From JAVBKP01 sp031553975 (GTDB taxonomy: Bacteria > Bacillota > Clostridia > Peptostreptococcales > Anaerovoracaceae): a DNA stretch of 19,347 bases. Position 1 is the stretch's first letter; every line of letters begins with the position of its first letter. The notes under the pieces are model-generated. The model was not told the DNA's origin. It did not search any database and saw nothing but the letters and a program-made list of their open reading frames with translations. Made by a program: the position numbers and the translations under genes. The DNA lies in assembly GCA_031553975.1 (NCBI GenBank), contig JAVBKP010000153.1, positions 1 to 19,347 of the forward strand. The letters run 5' to 3'. Positions 7,027 to 14,878 of the stretch are shown in pieces.

Positions 7027-8614
7027 TTGCTCTGTTTGGATATCGATTGGCTCTCTCCTTCTCCATTTGCTCTAATGCAAGTCTACGAAGCTTGTTCAAC
7101 TCCGAAACGGGCGCTGTAACACCTGCTTCTAGATGTATGGCGCAATTGCTAATCATAAATGGGGTTCCCCCGGTTTTTTCTATTTGCTCACGGACTCTGG
7201 CCTCACCAATGGGAATATTTATGGCTTTTTCACAAATATATTCTGATTCTACCCTTATGGCGCTAATGTTGTTATTTTTTTCACATTCCTCTTCTTCTAC
7301 TTCTAGTACAATTTGTTTGCCTATTTCTAGCCAAATCGAGGCATTTAGTCCTATTTTCTTTGAAAAGCCTTTTTCATAACTTTCTCTAGCCTCTTGGTTT
7401 AAATTCTTATCTGAAATTTTGTACACCTCATCTCCTATACTGACATTTCCCTCTATATACCCTGCTAAGATGGTATCACCTTTTAGCCCGGTTTCAATCC
7501 TCGTGTCCCCAGATTTTAGGGCTGTGACTATGTTTCCGGGTAGTGATTCGTTGACGATTTCAATCCCATCTCCCATGGACAACCGATTTTCTAGCTTGAT
7601 TTGCACATATCGTTTTTGCGGATAGTACTTTGTCACCGTTCCTAAATATGTGCCCCAATGTTTGCCCCGTTTTGGCGTAATCAACATACCTTTTTGTTTT
7701 TTCTCAAAGTAGCCTGCTGTAAATCCGCCTCGATTGAACACTTGTAGCAAGTCTTGCATATCTTCAGCATCAACCTCTATCTTTTGGGTTGGGGACTTTG
7801 CATATTGGTCTAAATACTTTCTATAAACTCGTGTCACGATGGCCACATATTCAGGGCTTTTCATCCGCCCTTCTATCTTTAAACAGCTGGCGCCAGTGTC
7901 TATCACTTCGTCTAGATGGGTAATTAGGCACATATCCTTGGGACTCATCAAATGGTTTTTCTCTTTTATGATTTTTTCTTCTTGGTTGTCCTTGTCGATT
8001 TCAAGTAGTTCATATTGCATTCTACAGGGCTGGGCACATTGTCCTCTATTGCCACTACGTCCGCCAATCATGCTACTCATCAGACATTGTCCTGAATATG
8101 ACACGCATATGGCACCATGAACAAAAATTTCTATTTCTACTGGTGCGTTCTCAACAATATGCTTTATTTCTTCTTTTGATAGCTCACGAGCCAACACCAC
8201 GCGCTCAAATCCCATTGCTGCTGCTACTTTGACCCCTTCGATATTATAAATACTCCCTTGGGTACTAAAGTGTAGTGGCATATCTGGCATTTCTTTTCTA
8301 AGCAAGTCAGCAAGCCCAATATCTTGCACTATTAACGCATCTGCGCCTGCTTTGTAGGCAGACTTCGCATAACGAAGCACCTCTGGCATCTCGCTATCTG
8401 AAATTAATGTGTTCAGTGTAATGTAGACATTCACACCTCGAACATGTGCGTACTGTATGGCCTCTAGCAATTCTTCATCGCTAAAATTTTGCGCATTTTG
8501 GCGCGCATTGAACAGTTTTCCGCCCATATACACTGCATCTGCACCATTTTCTACGGCGGCTCTCATATGCTCTTTGCCACCAACGGGCACAAGGAGTTCA
8601 GGAATTTTTTTCAT
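7019..8614 (-). CDS. U32 family protein, RlhA/YdcP-like (N-terminal and middle part)
   Basis: The 531-residue product contains the U32 catalytic region. The family signature is at residues 162-177 (EIFVHGAICVSYSGQC), followed by GGRSGNRGQCAQPCR, so Cys170, 177, 193 and 197 could ligate a cluster. The region after about residue 300, with GGFTAGYF and a domain resembling DUF3656, matches the long U32 type that includes Escherichia coli RlhA, which hydroxylates a 23S rRNA cytidine. Other members are annotated as peptidases or collagenases. An RNA hydroxylase role is therefore the better guess, but it is not proven. The C-terminal domain is split off in the overlapping frame at 6274-7026. The ATG is 3 nt after the glmS stop with no good ribosome binding site, so translation is probably coupled to glmS. 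Confidence 0.85.
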   Translation of the reverse strand: MKKIPELLVPVGGKEHMRAAVENGADAVYMGGKLFNARQNAQNFSDEELLEAIQYAHVRGVNVYITLNTLISDSEMPEVLRYAKSAYKAGADALIVQDIGLADLLRKEMPDMPLHFSTQGSIYNIEGVKVAAAMGFERVVLARELSKEEIKHIVENAPVEIEIFVHGAICVSYSGQCLMSSMIGGRSGNRGQCAQPCRMQYELLEIDKDNQEEKIIKEKNHLMSPKDMCLITHLDEVIDTGASCLKIEGRMKSPEYVAIVTRVYRKYLDQYAKSPTQKIEVDAEDMQDLLQVFNRGGFTAGYFEKKQKGMLITPKRGKHWGTYLGTVTKYYPQKRYVQIKLENRLSMGDGIEIVNESLPGNIVTALKSGDTRIETGLKGDTILAGYIEGNVSIGDEVYKISDKNLNQEARESYEKGFSKKIGLNASIWLEIGKQIVLEVEEEECEKNNNISAIRVESEYICEKAINIPIGEARVREQIEKTGGTPFMISNCAIHLEAGVTAPVSELNKLRRLALEQMEKERANRYPNRAND

Positions 8615-8617
8615 AAA

Positions 8618-10447
8618 TTATTCTACCGTCACACTTTTCGCTAGGTTCTTTGGTTTATCTATATCGCATCCTTTGGCTTTAGCTACGTAGTACGCATACA
8701 ATTGAAGCGGTATTATGCTCAGTAGCGGGGCTATTTCGTCAGCGCAATCAGGAATATAGAACACTTGATCTGCATGCTCTGCAATTGTCTTATGCCCTTC
8801 TTTGCCAATGGCAATAACATAGGCACCTCTGGCTTTGACTTCTTGAATATTTGAAAGCATTTTTTCAAACAGAACATCTTGTGTTGCGATGGCAATGACA
8901 AGGGTTCCTTCTTCAATCAATGCAATATGCCCATGCTTTAACTCTCCTGCGGGGCAGGCAAATGAATTAATGTAGGCAATTTCTTTTAATTTTAATGAGG
9001 CTTCTAATGAAGTAGAACTGTCTTGACCACGCCCAATGAAGAACGCGCTCTGTGCCTCATGTTTAGCCTCTGCCTCACGGGCAATGGTCAATTCGCCGGT
9101 CAACGCTTTTTCTATCTTTGATGGGATAGCCTTTAACTCGCCCACTATTTTGTTGCAATATGTTTGATCAATTTGATTTTTGAGCATACCCATGTGAAGT
9201 CCTATCATATACATGCAGACCATTTGGGTAGTATATGCCTTGGTTGATGCTACAGCTATCTCTGGTCCTGCCCAAGTATAAAACACATCATCAGATTCTC
9301 TGGCAACAGAACTTCCTACCACGTTTACTACAGATAGTATCCTCGCGCCTTTTTTCTTGGCCTCACGAAGAGCAGCAAGGGTGTCTAGTGTCTCTCCTGA
9401 TTGGCTTACCGCAATAAATAGCGTATTCTTATCCACAAATGGATTCCTGTACCTAAATTCTGACGCTATATCTACTTCCACTGGAATACTCGCAAATTTT
9501 TCTATTGCATATTTCCCTGCCATACCAGCGTAGGAAGCAGTGCCACATGCCACTATGTAGATTCTATTGATATTTTCTAAATCCTCTTTTGTCAGTGATA
9601 TGCCGTCTAAACTAATCTTGCCATCTGCCCCAATTCTGCGGCTTAGGGTTTCTTCTACCGCCTTTGGCTGCTCGTGAATCTCTTTGAGCATGAAATGCTG
9701 GTACCCGCCTTTTTCGGCAGAATCTTCGTCCCATGTTACATTGAATACATCTCTTTTCACTTGGTTGTATTTCTCATCATAGATTGTCACGCTACTTGCT
9801 GTAACAACTACAGTTTCATCGTTTTCTATTAAATACATTTTTCTAGTGTGGGTCAGAAGTGCAGGAATATCGGAAGCTATGAAATTGCAGCTTTCTCCGA
9901 GTCCTACGATCAGTGGGGCATCTTTACGCACCGCAATCATCTTGTCTGGTTCGCTTTGAGAAACTACGCCGATGGCATAGGCTCCCCGCATACGTGCCAC
10001 CGCTTTTTTAACAGCTTCAAATAGGTCTCCTTCATAATAAATACCTATTAAATGCGCGATGACTTCAGAGTCTGTCTCAGATAGGAACACGCTGCCCTTT
10101 TCTTTAATAAGCCACTCTTTTATCTCAGCATAGTTCTCAATAATTCCATTATGCACAATGGCAATATTTCTTGACATGTCCATATGTGGGTGAGAATTCA
10201 ATTCAGATGGTGCCCCGTGTGTAGCCCATCTGGTGTGTCCTATTCCCATATTAGCAGAAAACTGACGATCTTTGACTAGTTCCTCCAAATTGGCGATGCG
10301 GCCTTTGGCTTTGTGAATTTCTAGCTCACCATCTTCTATAAGCGCAATTCCTGAAGAATCATATCCTCTGTATTCTAATTTTTTTAGTCCATTTATTACT
10401 ATATCGTAAGCTTTTTCATTGCCGATATACCCTACTATTCCACACAT
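8618..10447 (-). CDS. glmS: glutamine-fructose-6-phosphate aminotransferase (isomerizing) GlmS
   Basis: GlmS makes glucosamine-6-phosphate from fructose-6-phosphate and glutamine, the entry step to UDP-GlcNAc and cell wall synthesis. The 609-residue length is normal. The protein starts MCGIVGYIG, so Cys2 is the amidotransferase nucleophile. The class II glutaminase domain covers about 1-220 and includes HTRWATHG and a HNGIIENY strand. Two SIS sugar-isomerase domains follow, with AVSQSGETLDT in the first and the LKLKEIAYIN and PAGELKHGHIALIE segments in the second. The C terminus ends KSVTVE as is typical. An AGGAAGG site lies about 9 nt before the ATG. The gap to glmM is only 25 bp, so the usual Firmicute glmS ribozyme cannot be there. 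Confidence 0.97.
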   Translation of the reverse strand: MCGIVGYIGNEKAYDIVINGLKKLEYRGYDSSGIALIEDGELEIHKAKGRIANLEELVKDRQFSANMGIGHTRWATHGAPSELNSHPHMDMSRNIAIVHNGIIENYAEIKEWLIKEKGSVFLSETDSEVIAHLIGIYYEGDLFEAVKKAVARMRGAYAIGVVSQSEPDKMIAVRKDAPLIVGLGESCNFIASDIPALLTHTRKMYLIENDETVVVTASSVTIYDEKYNQVKRDVFNVTWDEDSAEKGGYQHFMLKEIHEQPKAVEETLSRRIGADGKISLDGISLTKEDLENINRIYIVACGTASYAGMAGKYAIEKFASIPVEVDIASEFRYRNPFVDKNTLFIAVSQSGETLDTLAALREAKKKGARILSVVNVVGSSVARESDDVFYTWAGPEIAVASTKAYTTQMVCMYMIGLHMGMLKNQIDQTYCNKIVGELKAIPSKIEKALTGELTIAREAEAKHEAQSAFFIGRGQDSSTSLEASLKLKEIAYINSFACPAGELKHGHIALIEEGTLVIAIATQDVLFEKMLSNIQEVKARGAYVIAIGKEGHKTIAEHADQVFYIPDCADEIAPLLSIIPLQLYAYYVAKAKGCDIDKPKNLAKSVTVE

Positions 10448-10472
10448 ACGCTATGACCTTCCTATTTTGTGG

Positions 10473-11822
10473 CTACGCCAACTTTTTTGTTATAAGTTCT
10501 GCAAGTTCCTCTGCTAATTTGTTGATTTGCTCTTGGTCCTTGCCTTCTATCATGACACGCACGAGTGGCTCTGTGCCAGATGGTCTAATGAGCACTCTGC
10601 CCTCACCTGCCATTTCTTTTTCTAGCCTTTCAACAGCTGATTTTATCTCTTCGTCCTCCATATAGGATGTCTTGTTCTCATTTTTAATTTTGGCATTTTT
10701 CAGAACTTGTGGATATATTTCAATCTCTGCTGCTAATTCTGACATTTTTCGCCCTGATTTTTTGAGAGCGCTCATGACTTGAAGTCCAGCCAGTACCCCA
10801 TCACCTGTTGTTGCGTAGTTCCTAAAGATGATATGACCTGATTGCTCACCGCCTAAAACACTTCCTGTCCTCAGCATGCTCTCTAGCACATATCTATCGC
10901 CCACTTGTGTGGTCTCAACTTTGCACCCTAGTTTTTCTAAGGCTTTGTACAGTCCCATGTTACTCATGACTGTGGCTGTCACCAAATTGTCTTTTAGCTT
11001 ATTCTCAGATTTTAACAATTTTGCCAAAATATACATTATTCTATCGCCATCTACAATATTGCCCTTTTCATCTATTGCAATAAGCCTATCTGCATCCCCG
11101 TCAAATGCAAGGCCTAAATCCGCATTGACAGATACTACAAATTGCTTTAGGGCCTGTGGATGGGTAGATCCACAGTGATCATTGATATTGATTCCATCCG
11201 GCTCGTGGAAAATAGTCACTACGGAGGCTCCAAGTTCCCTAAATACACGGCTTGCCACCTTGTATGCCGCTCCATTGGCGCAGTCCAGTACAACTTTCAT
11301 GCCTTCAAATCTTACATCCACAGTAGATTCTAAATAATCCGTAAATCTTCTAGCAGCATCCCCTTCATCCACAATGCATCTTCCTAATTTGTCGCCTGTA
11401 ATGTGGGAGTTGACATCCATATATCTGAGCATTACGTTCTCAATCTCATCTTCTATTTTGTCGTCAAGCTTAAACCCTTCGGCATTAAAGAACTTAATTC
11501 CGTTGTCCTGGAAGGGATTGTGGGACGCAGAAATAACAATGCCCGCATCTGCCTTTAAGTGTTTCACCAAATACGCCACCGCTGGTGTTGGCAAAATACC
11601 TGCTTTGATCACATTGCCCCCCATGGATAGTATTCCTGCACTGATGGCGTCCTCTAACATGTCGCCTGATATCCTCGTATCCTTTGCAATTAGAATCGTT
11701 GGTCTTCCATTCTTTTTTGCCAGTACATATGTCCCTGCAATGCCTAGCTTAAAAGCTAAATCTGGTGTCAAGTCAGAGTTGGCTACCCCTCTCACACCAT
11801 CCGTTCCAAACAGTCTTCCCAT
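10473..11822 (-). CDS. glmM: phosphoglucosamine mutase GlmM
   Basis: GlmM converts glucosamine-6-phosphate to glucosamine-1-phosphate for UDP-GlcNAc synthesis. The 449-residue protein has the four expected sites: the active-site serine loop ISASHNP (phosphoserine at Ser100), the magnesium loop DGDADR (241-246), the sugar-binding loop GGEQSGH, and the phosphate-binding loop RPSGTEPLVRVM near the C terminus. An AGGAG site lies 7 nt before the ATG. It follows cdaR by 33 bp and precedes glmS by 25 bp. In other Firmicutes GlmM binds and inhibits the cyclase CdaA encoded in the same operon, so this conserved order links wall-precursor flux with c-di-AMP. No defects are seen. Confidence 0.97.
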   Translation of the reverse strand: MGRLFGTDGVRGVANSDLTPDLAFKLGIAGTYVLAKKNGRPTILIAKDTRISGDMLEDAISAGILSMGGNVIKAGILPTPAVAYLVKHLKADAGIVISASHNPFQDNGIKFFNAEGFKLDDKIEDEIENVMLRYMDVNSHITGDKLGRCIVDEGDAARRFTDYLESTVDVRFEGMKVVLDCANGAAYKVASRVFRELGASVVTIFHEPDGININDHCGSTHPQALKQFVVSVNADLGLAFDGDADRLIAIDEKGNIVDGDRIMYILAKLLKSENKLKDNLVTATVMSNMGLYKALEKLGCKVETTQVGDRYVLESMLRTGSVLGGEQSGHIIFRNYATTGDGVLAGLQVMSALKKSGRKMSELAAEIEIYPQVLKNAKIKNENKTSYMEDEEIKSAVERLEKEMAGEGRVLIRPSGTEPLVRVMIEGKDQEQINKLAEELAELITKKLA

Positions 11823-11855
11823 TCTTTTCTCCTCTCATCTATAGCTGATCTCTTT

Positions 11856-13046
11856 TTATTTTGTTATTGTTACTGTCGCTTGTTTTGGTTCTAATTGTTT
11901 GTCTATTAAAGGTCTGCCTGACTCATATTTTAAGTCAACCAAATGGGTGCCTTCATCCAAACCAGTCAAATCTAATGTGAGTCTACCTGCTCCTGTAGTA
12001 TTTTGCGCGAACTTAATGGTCACTGCAAATCCCTCTTCGCTTATCTCTGCTTTTAACCCCTCGGCAAGTCCTGTAATAAATATATCCTTGGCGGCAAATT
12101 CCTCTGTTAATGTATCTAACAAACGAACATTAGCCTTGATCGTCGAGTTGCTCCGAGATAGATACACGTCTTCTGGTAAGTTGACGTGCAAGGTTAGCTC
12201 CCGATCAGGTGTCACCACATTGGATATATCCACTGGCTTTGTTTCAATCTGATTGACGTTGGCAAGGGTTTCTGCTGTTCCGACAACTTGCACTGTCTTC
12301 GGTGTATTAATAAGTTCTACGAATTGTCCAAGCTGATTCTTGTCGTTAGTGGTGACCACCTTTAATGGAACATTTTTTGTATCCATTAAAATCGCATGGG
12401 CTTTTACTTTTTCTGCACTCACTATGATTCCTTTTTTCTCTTTTCCATCATAATCTATGAGGACAATAGGTACATTCATTGTTTGGCTTTTTGTAATAGC
12501 AGACAAATCTGCCGTAGCTCTCACTTCCCATACCGTGGAAACCTGAGACAACGGACCTTTTATGGTGATTTTTGACGGCGATAGGCTCTCTATTATAGCT
12601 TCTTTGCCTGCTTGGCTGTTCCCAGTATACGCTATGTTAATCTCTCTCTCAGATTCAATTACATTCTCCATTTTCACTGTAATCAACACTGGATTCGTCT
12701 GATCCAAGGCTACATTCGATGGAAATTTTACATTTACCTTTAGATTGTTTTCACCACTTTGGGCGTGTGCCAAATCCACGCTAGCTGTAATATCTTCAGC
12801 AGAAACTTTGTCCATCTCAATTCTCTTTCCAATCAACCTCACGCTGACAGAAAACTCGCCTTTATCCATTATACTAAGCTGTTTTTCTTCTAGCACCTGC
12901 TCGTTCTGAAAAGCAACTTTTATATTAGGAAAGGTGGTTGTTACCTCAGGATTTACTTCACTGAGCACATACATCCAGAGAACAACTGCCCCTAGAATAG
13001 AAATAATCACATTGGTATTTAGTTTTTTAAGTGAATTAGCCATCAT
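11856..13046 (-). CDS. cdaR: CdaA regulatory protein CdaR (YbbR repeats)
   Basis: The 396-residue protein starts with a short basic cytoplasmic segment and one transmembrane helix (about 13-30), followed by a long extracytoplasmic region. That region can be divided into four YbbR-type beta domains (about 45-135, 140-225, 230-310 and 315-396). Each carries the repeating pattern of a V-x-V-x-G/A-x strand and a VDLS-type element. CdaR controls the membrane-bound diadenylate cyclase CdaA. The start codons overlap the cdaA stop by 11 nt, and a GGAGA site lies just before them, so translation is coupled. It belongs to the cdaA-cdaR-glmM-glmS transcription unit. Exact domain edges are approximate. 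Confidence 0.93.
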   Translation of the reverse strand: MMANSLKKLNTNVIISILGAVVLWMYVLSEVNPEVTTTFPNIKVAFQNEQVLEEKQLSIMDKGEFSVSVRLIGKRIEMDKVSAEDITASVDLAHAQSGENNLKVNVKFPSNVALDQTNPVLITVKMENVIESEREINIAYTGNSQAGKEAIIESLSPSKITIKGPLSQVSTVWEVRATADLSAITKSQTMNVPIVLIDYDGKEKKGIIVSAEKVKAHAILMDTKNVPLKVVTTNDKNQLGQFVELINTPKTVQVVGTAETLANVNQIETKPVDISNVVTPDRELTLHVNLPEDVYLSRSNSTIKANVRLLDTLTEEFAAKDIFITGLAEGLKAEISEEGFAVTIKFAQNTTGAGRLTLDLTGLDEGTHLVDLKYESGRPLIDKQLEPKQATVTITK

Positions 13047-13893
13047 TTCTTCTCCACAGTTTTTTGATTACGTTACGAACACCTTTTTCGTTTTGTTGCT
13101 CTTCTACGTATATATTCATTACTATTTTACTTACGGCTTTTATACTTAATGACCTAGAAAGTTTTCCATCAATGGCTATGGAGATTGTTCCTGTCTCTTC
13201 TGAAACAATCAGTGCCAAGGCATCTGAATTTTCGGTAAGCCCTATGCCTGCCCTGTGGCGAGTTCCCAATTCTTTGCTCAAGCTCTTGTTGGCGCTAAGG
13301 GGCAATACACAGCTGGCAGCCGCAATCCTATCGCCTGATATAATCACTGCACCGTCATGAAGCGCTGTATTGATGGCAAAGATATTTAATAATAATTCTT
13401 TAGAAATCCGTGCGTCTAATCTGGTGCCTGTCTCCATAATATCACCCATAGCTGTTTGGTTTTCAAATATAATCAATGCTCCAATTTTATTATCGGAGAA
13501 GTATTTTACGCTATCTGTAATCTCTCCCACTATTTCTGTGGCTTTCTCTAAATCCACAGACAAAAAAGCCCTAGGTAAATAACGACCTCTTCCAAGGTAC
13601 TCCAGCGCTCTTCTAAGTTCAGGTTGGAATACTATGATAATGGCAATGACCCCGATGGTCATTGTGTTCTTCAGTATCCAGTGAATCGTATATAGGTGTA
13701 AGACATCGCTCGTCTTTGTTGCGATAAGCAAAATAAGCAAACCTTTTGCAATTTGCTCTGCTCTTGTCTCTTGTATAAAATTTAGAATCTTATATAGTCC
13801 AAATGCGACAATTGCAATATCTATGATATCTATAATCCTCACACTGGAGACTACATTGGTAAACATCTCCTCTATTACGTTTGGCATATTCAA
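13036..13893 (-). CDS. cdaA: diadenylate cyclase CdaA (c-di-AMP synthase)
   Basis: CdaA condenses two ATP into c-di-AMP, which controls potassium and osmolyte balance and wall homeostasis. The 285-residue protein has three membrane helices in its first 100 residues (around 20-37, 49-66 and 75-92), including the RAEQIAKGLLIL element. The cytoplasmic DAC domain carries both catalytic motifs, DGA at 180-182 (in LHDGAVII) and RHR at 212-214 (in GTRHRAGIG). Two starts are possible: a TTG at 13893, 5 nt after the AGGGGA site, and an in-frame ATG at 13887, about 11 nt from it. I keep the TTG. It is first in the operon with cdaR, glmM and glmS and has a consensus promoter about 47 bp upstream. Confidence 0.95.
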   Translation of the reverse strand: MNMPNVIEEMFTNVVSSVRIIDIIDIAIVAFGLYKILNFIQETRAEQIAKGLLILLIATKTSDVLHLYTIHWILKNTMTIGVIAIIIVFQPELRRALEYLGRGRYLPRAFLSVDLEKATEIVGEITDSVKYFSDNKIGALIIFENQTAMGDIMETGTRLDARISKELLLNIFAINTALHDGAVIISGDRIAAASCVLPLSANKSLSKELGTRHRAGIGLTENSDALALIVSEETGTISIAIDGKLSRSLSIKAVSKIVMNIYVEEQQNEKGVRNVIKKLWRRNDG

Positions 13894-13939
13894 AATTTCC
13901 CCTACTCACCCAGTTTTATGGTTCAGAATCAATGGATTC

Positions 13940-13968
13940 ATTATAACGTAAACATGGTAATTTTTCAA
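13940..13968 (-). promoter_or_regulatory. sigma-A promoter of the cdaA-cdaR-glmM-glmS operon
   Basis: The minus strand shows -35 TTGAAA (13963-13968), a 17-bp spacer and a perfect -10 TATAAT (13940-13945). Transcription would start near 13933, giving a leader of about 40 nt before cdaA. That is too short for a glmS ribozyme or a large riboswitch. Confidence 0.85.
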
Positions 13969-13990
13969 TAGCTACATCAAAAAAAGATAT

Positions 13991-14021
13991 AAAAAAACGG
14001 GGCACTATGTCCCCGTTTTTT
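13991..14021 (-). terminator. Rho-independent terminator after hpf
   Basis: A GC-rich stem core (ACGGGG with CCCCGT, 13997-14002 with 14011-14016) is extended by A and T runs on the two sides and closes an 8-nt loop. On the minus strand a T run follows the stem a few bases after the hpf stop. It is followed at once by the cdaA promoter. Because of its symmetry it could also stop plus-strand transcripts. Confidence 0.9.
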
Positions 14022-14023
14022 GA

Positions 14024-14560
14024 CTAATTTTTTGCTTCTAATAAACCATATTTTCCGTCTTTTCTCTTATATATAACATTGACCTCATCAGTCTCAGCAT
14101 TGGTGAATATAAAGAAATCATGATCGATAAGTTCCATTTGAAGGATAGCTTCATCTGCACCCATTGGCTTTAAGTCAAAGCTCTTGGTCTTAACGATGGT
14201 GTTCTCAGATTGCTCTGATTCTGGATAATCTGGAATTGCATCAAATACAAATTCATTGTGGTCCTTATGTTTCCTTTGCAATTTGCTCTTATGCTTAGAC
14301 ATCTGGCTGGCTAACTTGGATACTACATTATCTAACGCTAAATAAAGGTCATACGTGGTGTCTGTGGCTCTAAAGATGGTGCCTTTAATGATTAGGGTTG
14401 TTTCTGCTGTGTATCTCTGTCTATTGTTGTCGGTCTCCATAGTGATTTGAGCATTAATATCTCCTGAAAAATATCTCTCTAATCTTTCAAATTTGCCTTC
14501 TATAGCGTTTTTTAGGTGGTCTTTAACTTCAAAGTTTCTTCCTATAATTGTAAATTTCAT
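14024..14560 (-). CDS. hpf: long-form ribosome hibernation-promoting factor HPF (RaiA family)
   Basis: HPF binds the 30S subunit in slow growth and joins ribosomes into inactive 100S dimers. At 178 residues this is the long form. The N-terminal S30AE domain (about 1-100) opens with MKFTIIGRNFEVKDHLKNAI and includes RYTAETTLIIKG and the ATDTTYDLYLALDNV strand-helix. After a linker, the C-terminal dimerisation domain (about 124-178) carries KTKSFDLKPMGADEAILQME and the DHDFFIFTN segment. An AGGAGG site lies 8 nt before the ATG. It has its own promoter (14591-14619) and terminator (13991-14021), so it is probably monocistronic. A raiA-type structured RNA lies directly upstream. Confidence 0.96.
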   Translation of the reverse strand: MKFTIIGRNFEVKDHLKNAIEGKFERLERYFSGDINAQITMETDNNRQRYTAETTLIIKGTIFRATDTTYDLYLALDNVVSKLASQMSKHKSKLQRKHKDHNEFVFDAIPDYPESEQSENTIVKTKSFDLKPMGADEAILQMELIDHDFFIFTNAETDEVNVIYKRKDGKYGLLEAKN

Positions 14561-14590
14561 GGTGAATACCTCCTATTTGGTCTTTATAGC

Positions 14591-14619
14591 ATTATACCAA
14601 TATTCTACAAAGATTTCAA
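14591..14619 (-). promoter_or_regulatory. sigma-A promoter of hpf
   Basis: On the minus strand -35 TTGAAA (14614-14619), a 17-bp spacer and a perfect -10 TATAAT (14591-14596) lie about 31 bp before the hpf start codon. The elements match those of the cdaA promoter exactly, including spacer length. The leader is short and holds mainly the AGGAGG site. Confidence 0.85.
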
Positions 14620-14650
14620 CTTTCCCATCATTTTTTTCTCATGAATTGGA

Positions 14651-14874
14651 TTGGCATCAGTTTTGCTGAGCTGACCTGGTCTTTTCCCCCACACACGCCT
14701 GCTGGAACTCTCGCTCAGGGTCACTTTCACTACTCATTCTCTCGAATACTCGGCAGGGCTTACAACTAACCGCTCTATGCTCACGTTTGCCATTTTAGCA
14801 AAACGCTTACGTGGATCCTTTTGCCCGCGACTGGCATGGACTTGCAACCACAGCCTCAGCAAAACTGATGCCAA
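14651..14874 (-). ncRNA. raiA RNA: probable raiA-motif structured RNA upstream of hpf
   Basis: This 224-bp stretch has no credible reading frame, and its two ends (14651-14670 and 14855-14874) form a perfect 20-bp inverted repeat that would close a long outer helix. Inside, the minus-strand RNA can form hairpins: GUCC-A-UGCC pairing with GGCA-AAA-GGAU, CGUUUUGC with GCAAACG, CCUGC with GCAGG, and AUUC with GAAU around a GAGA loop. The raiA motif is a structured RNA of about this size found upstream of raiA/hpf in Firmicutes and Actinobacteria, linked to sporulation and aggregation in a Clostridium. Orientation and location fit. The 5' end is only a few bases after the recD2 stop, so the RNA may be processed from a read-through transcript. 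I could not test it against a covariance model. A small inverted-repeat mobile element is the main alternative, but no target duplication is seen. Confidence 0.72.
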
Positions 14875-14878
14875 CTCC

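Noticed and set aside
7015..7030. Programmed +1 frameshift site joining the two U32 frames
   Set aside because: The overlap GAC-TAA with a preceding AAT lacks the slippery codon and stop context of known +1 sites, and there is no clear stimulatory element. Reinitiation or simple fission explains it better.
11374..11844. 156-codon plus-strand open frame opposite glmM
   Set aside because: It is antisense to an intact glmM with all active-site motifs and shows no recognisable domain or start signal.
13894..13990. c-di-AMP riboswitch or glmS ribozyme before cdaA
   Set aside because: The promoter takes up part of the region and leaves a leader of only about 40 nt, too short for either RNA.
14651..14874. 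Small inverted-repeat transposable element (MITE)
   Set aside because: The terminal repeats fit, but no flanking target duplication and no second copy are seen in the window, and the location just upstream of hpf fits the raiA RNA better. It is not fully excluded.
14651..14874. Rho-independent terminator for recD2 made by the 20-bp inverted repeat
   Set aside because: The arms are 184 bp apart and no T run follows on the minus strand.
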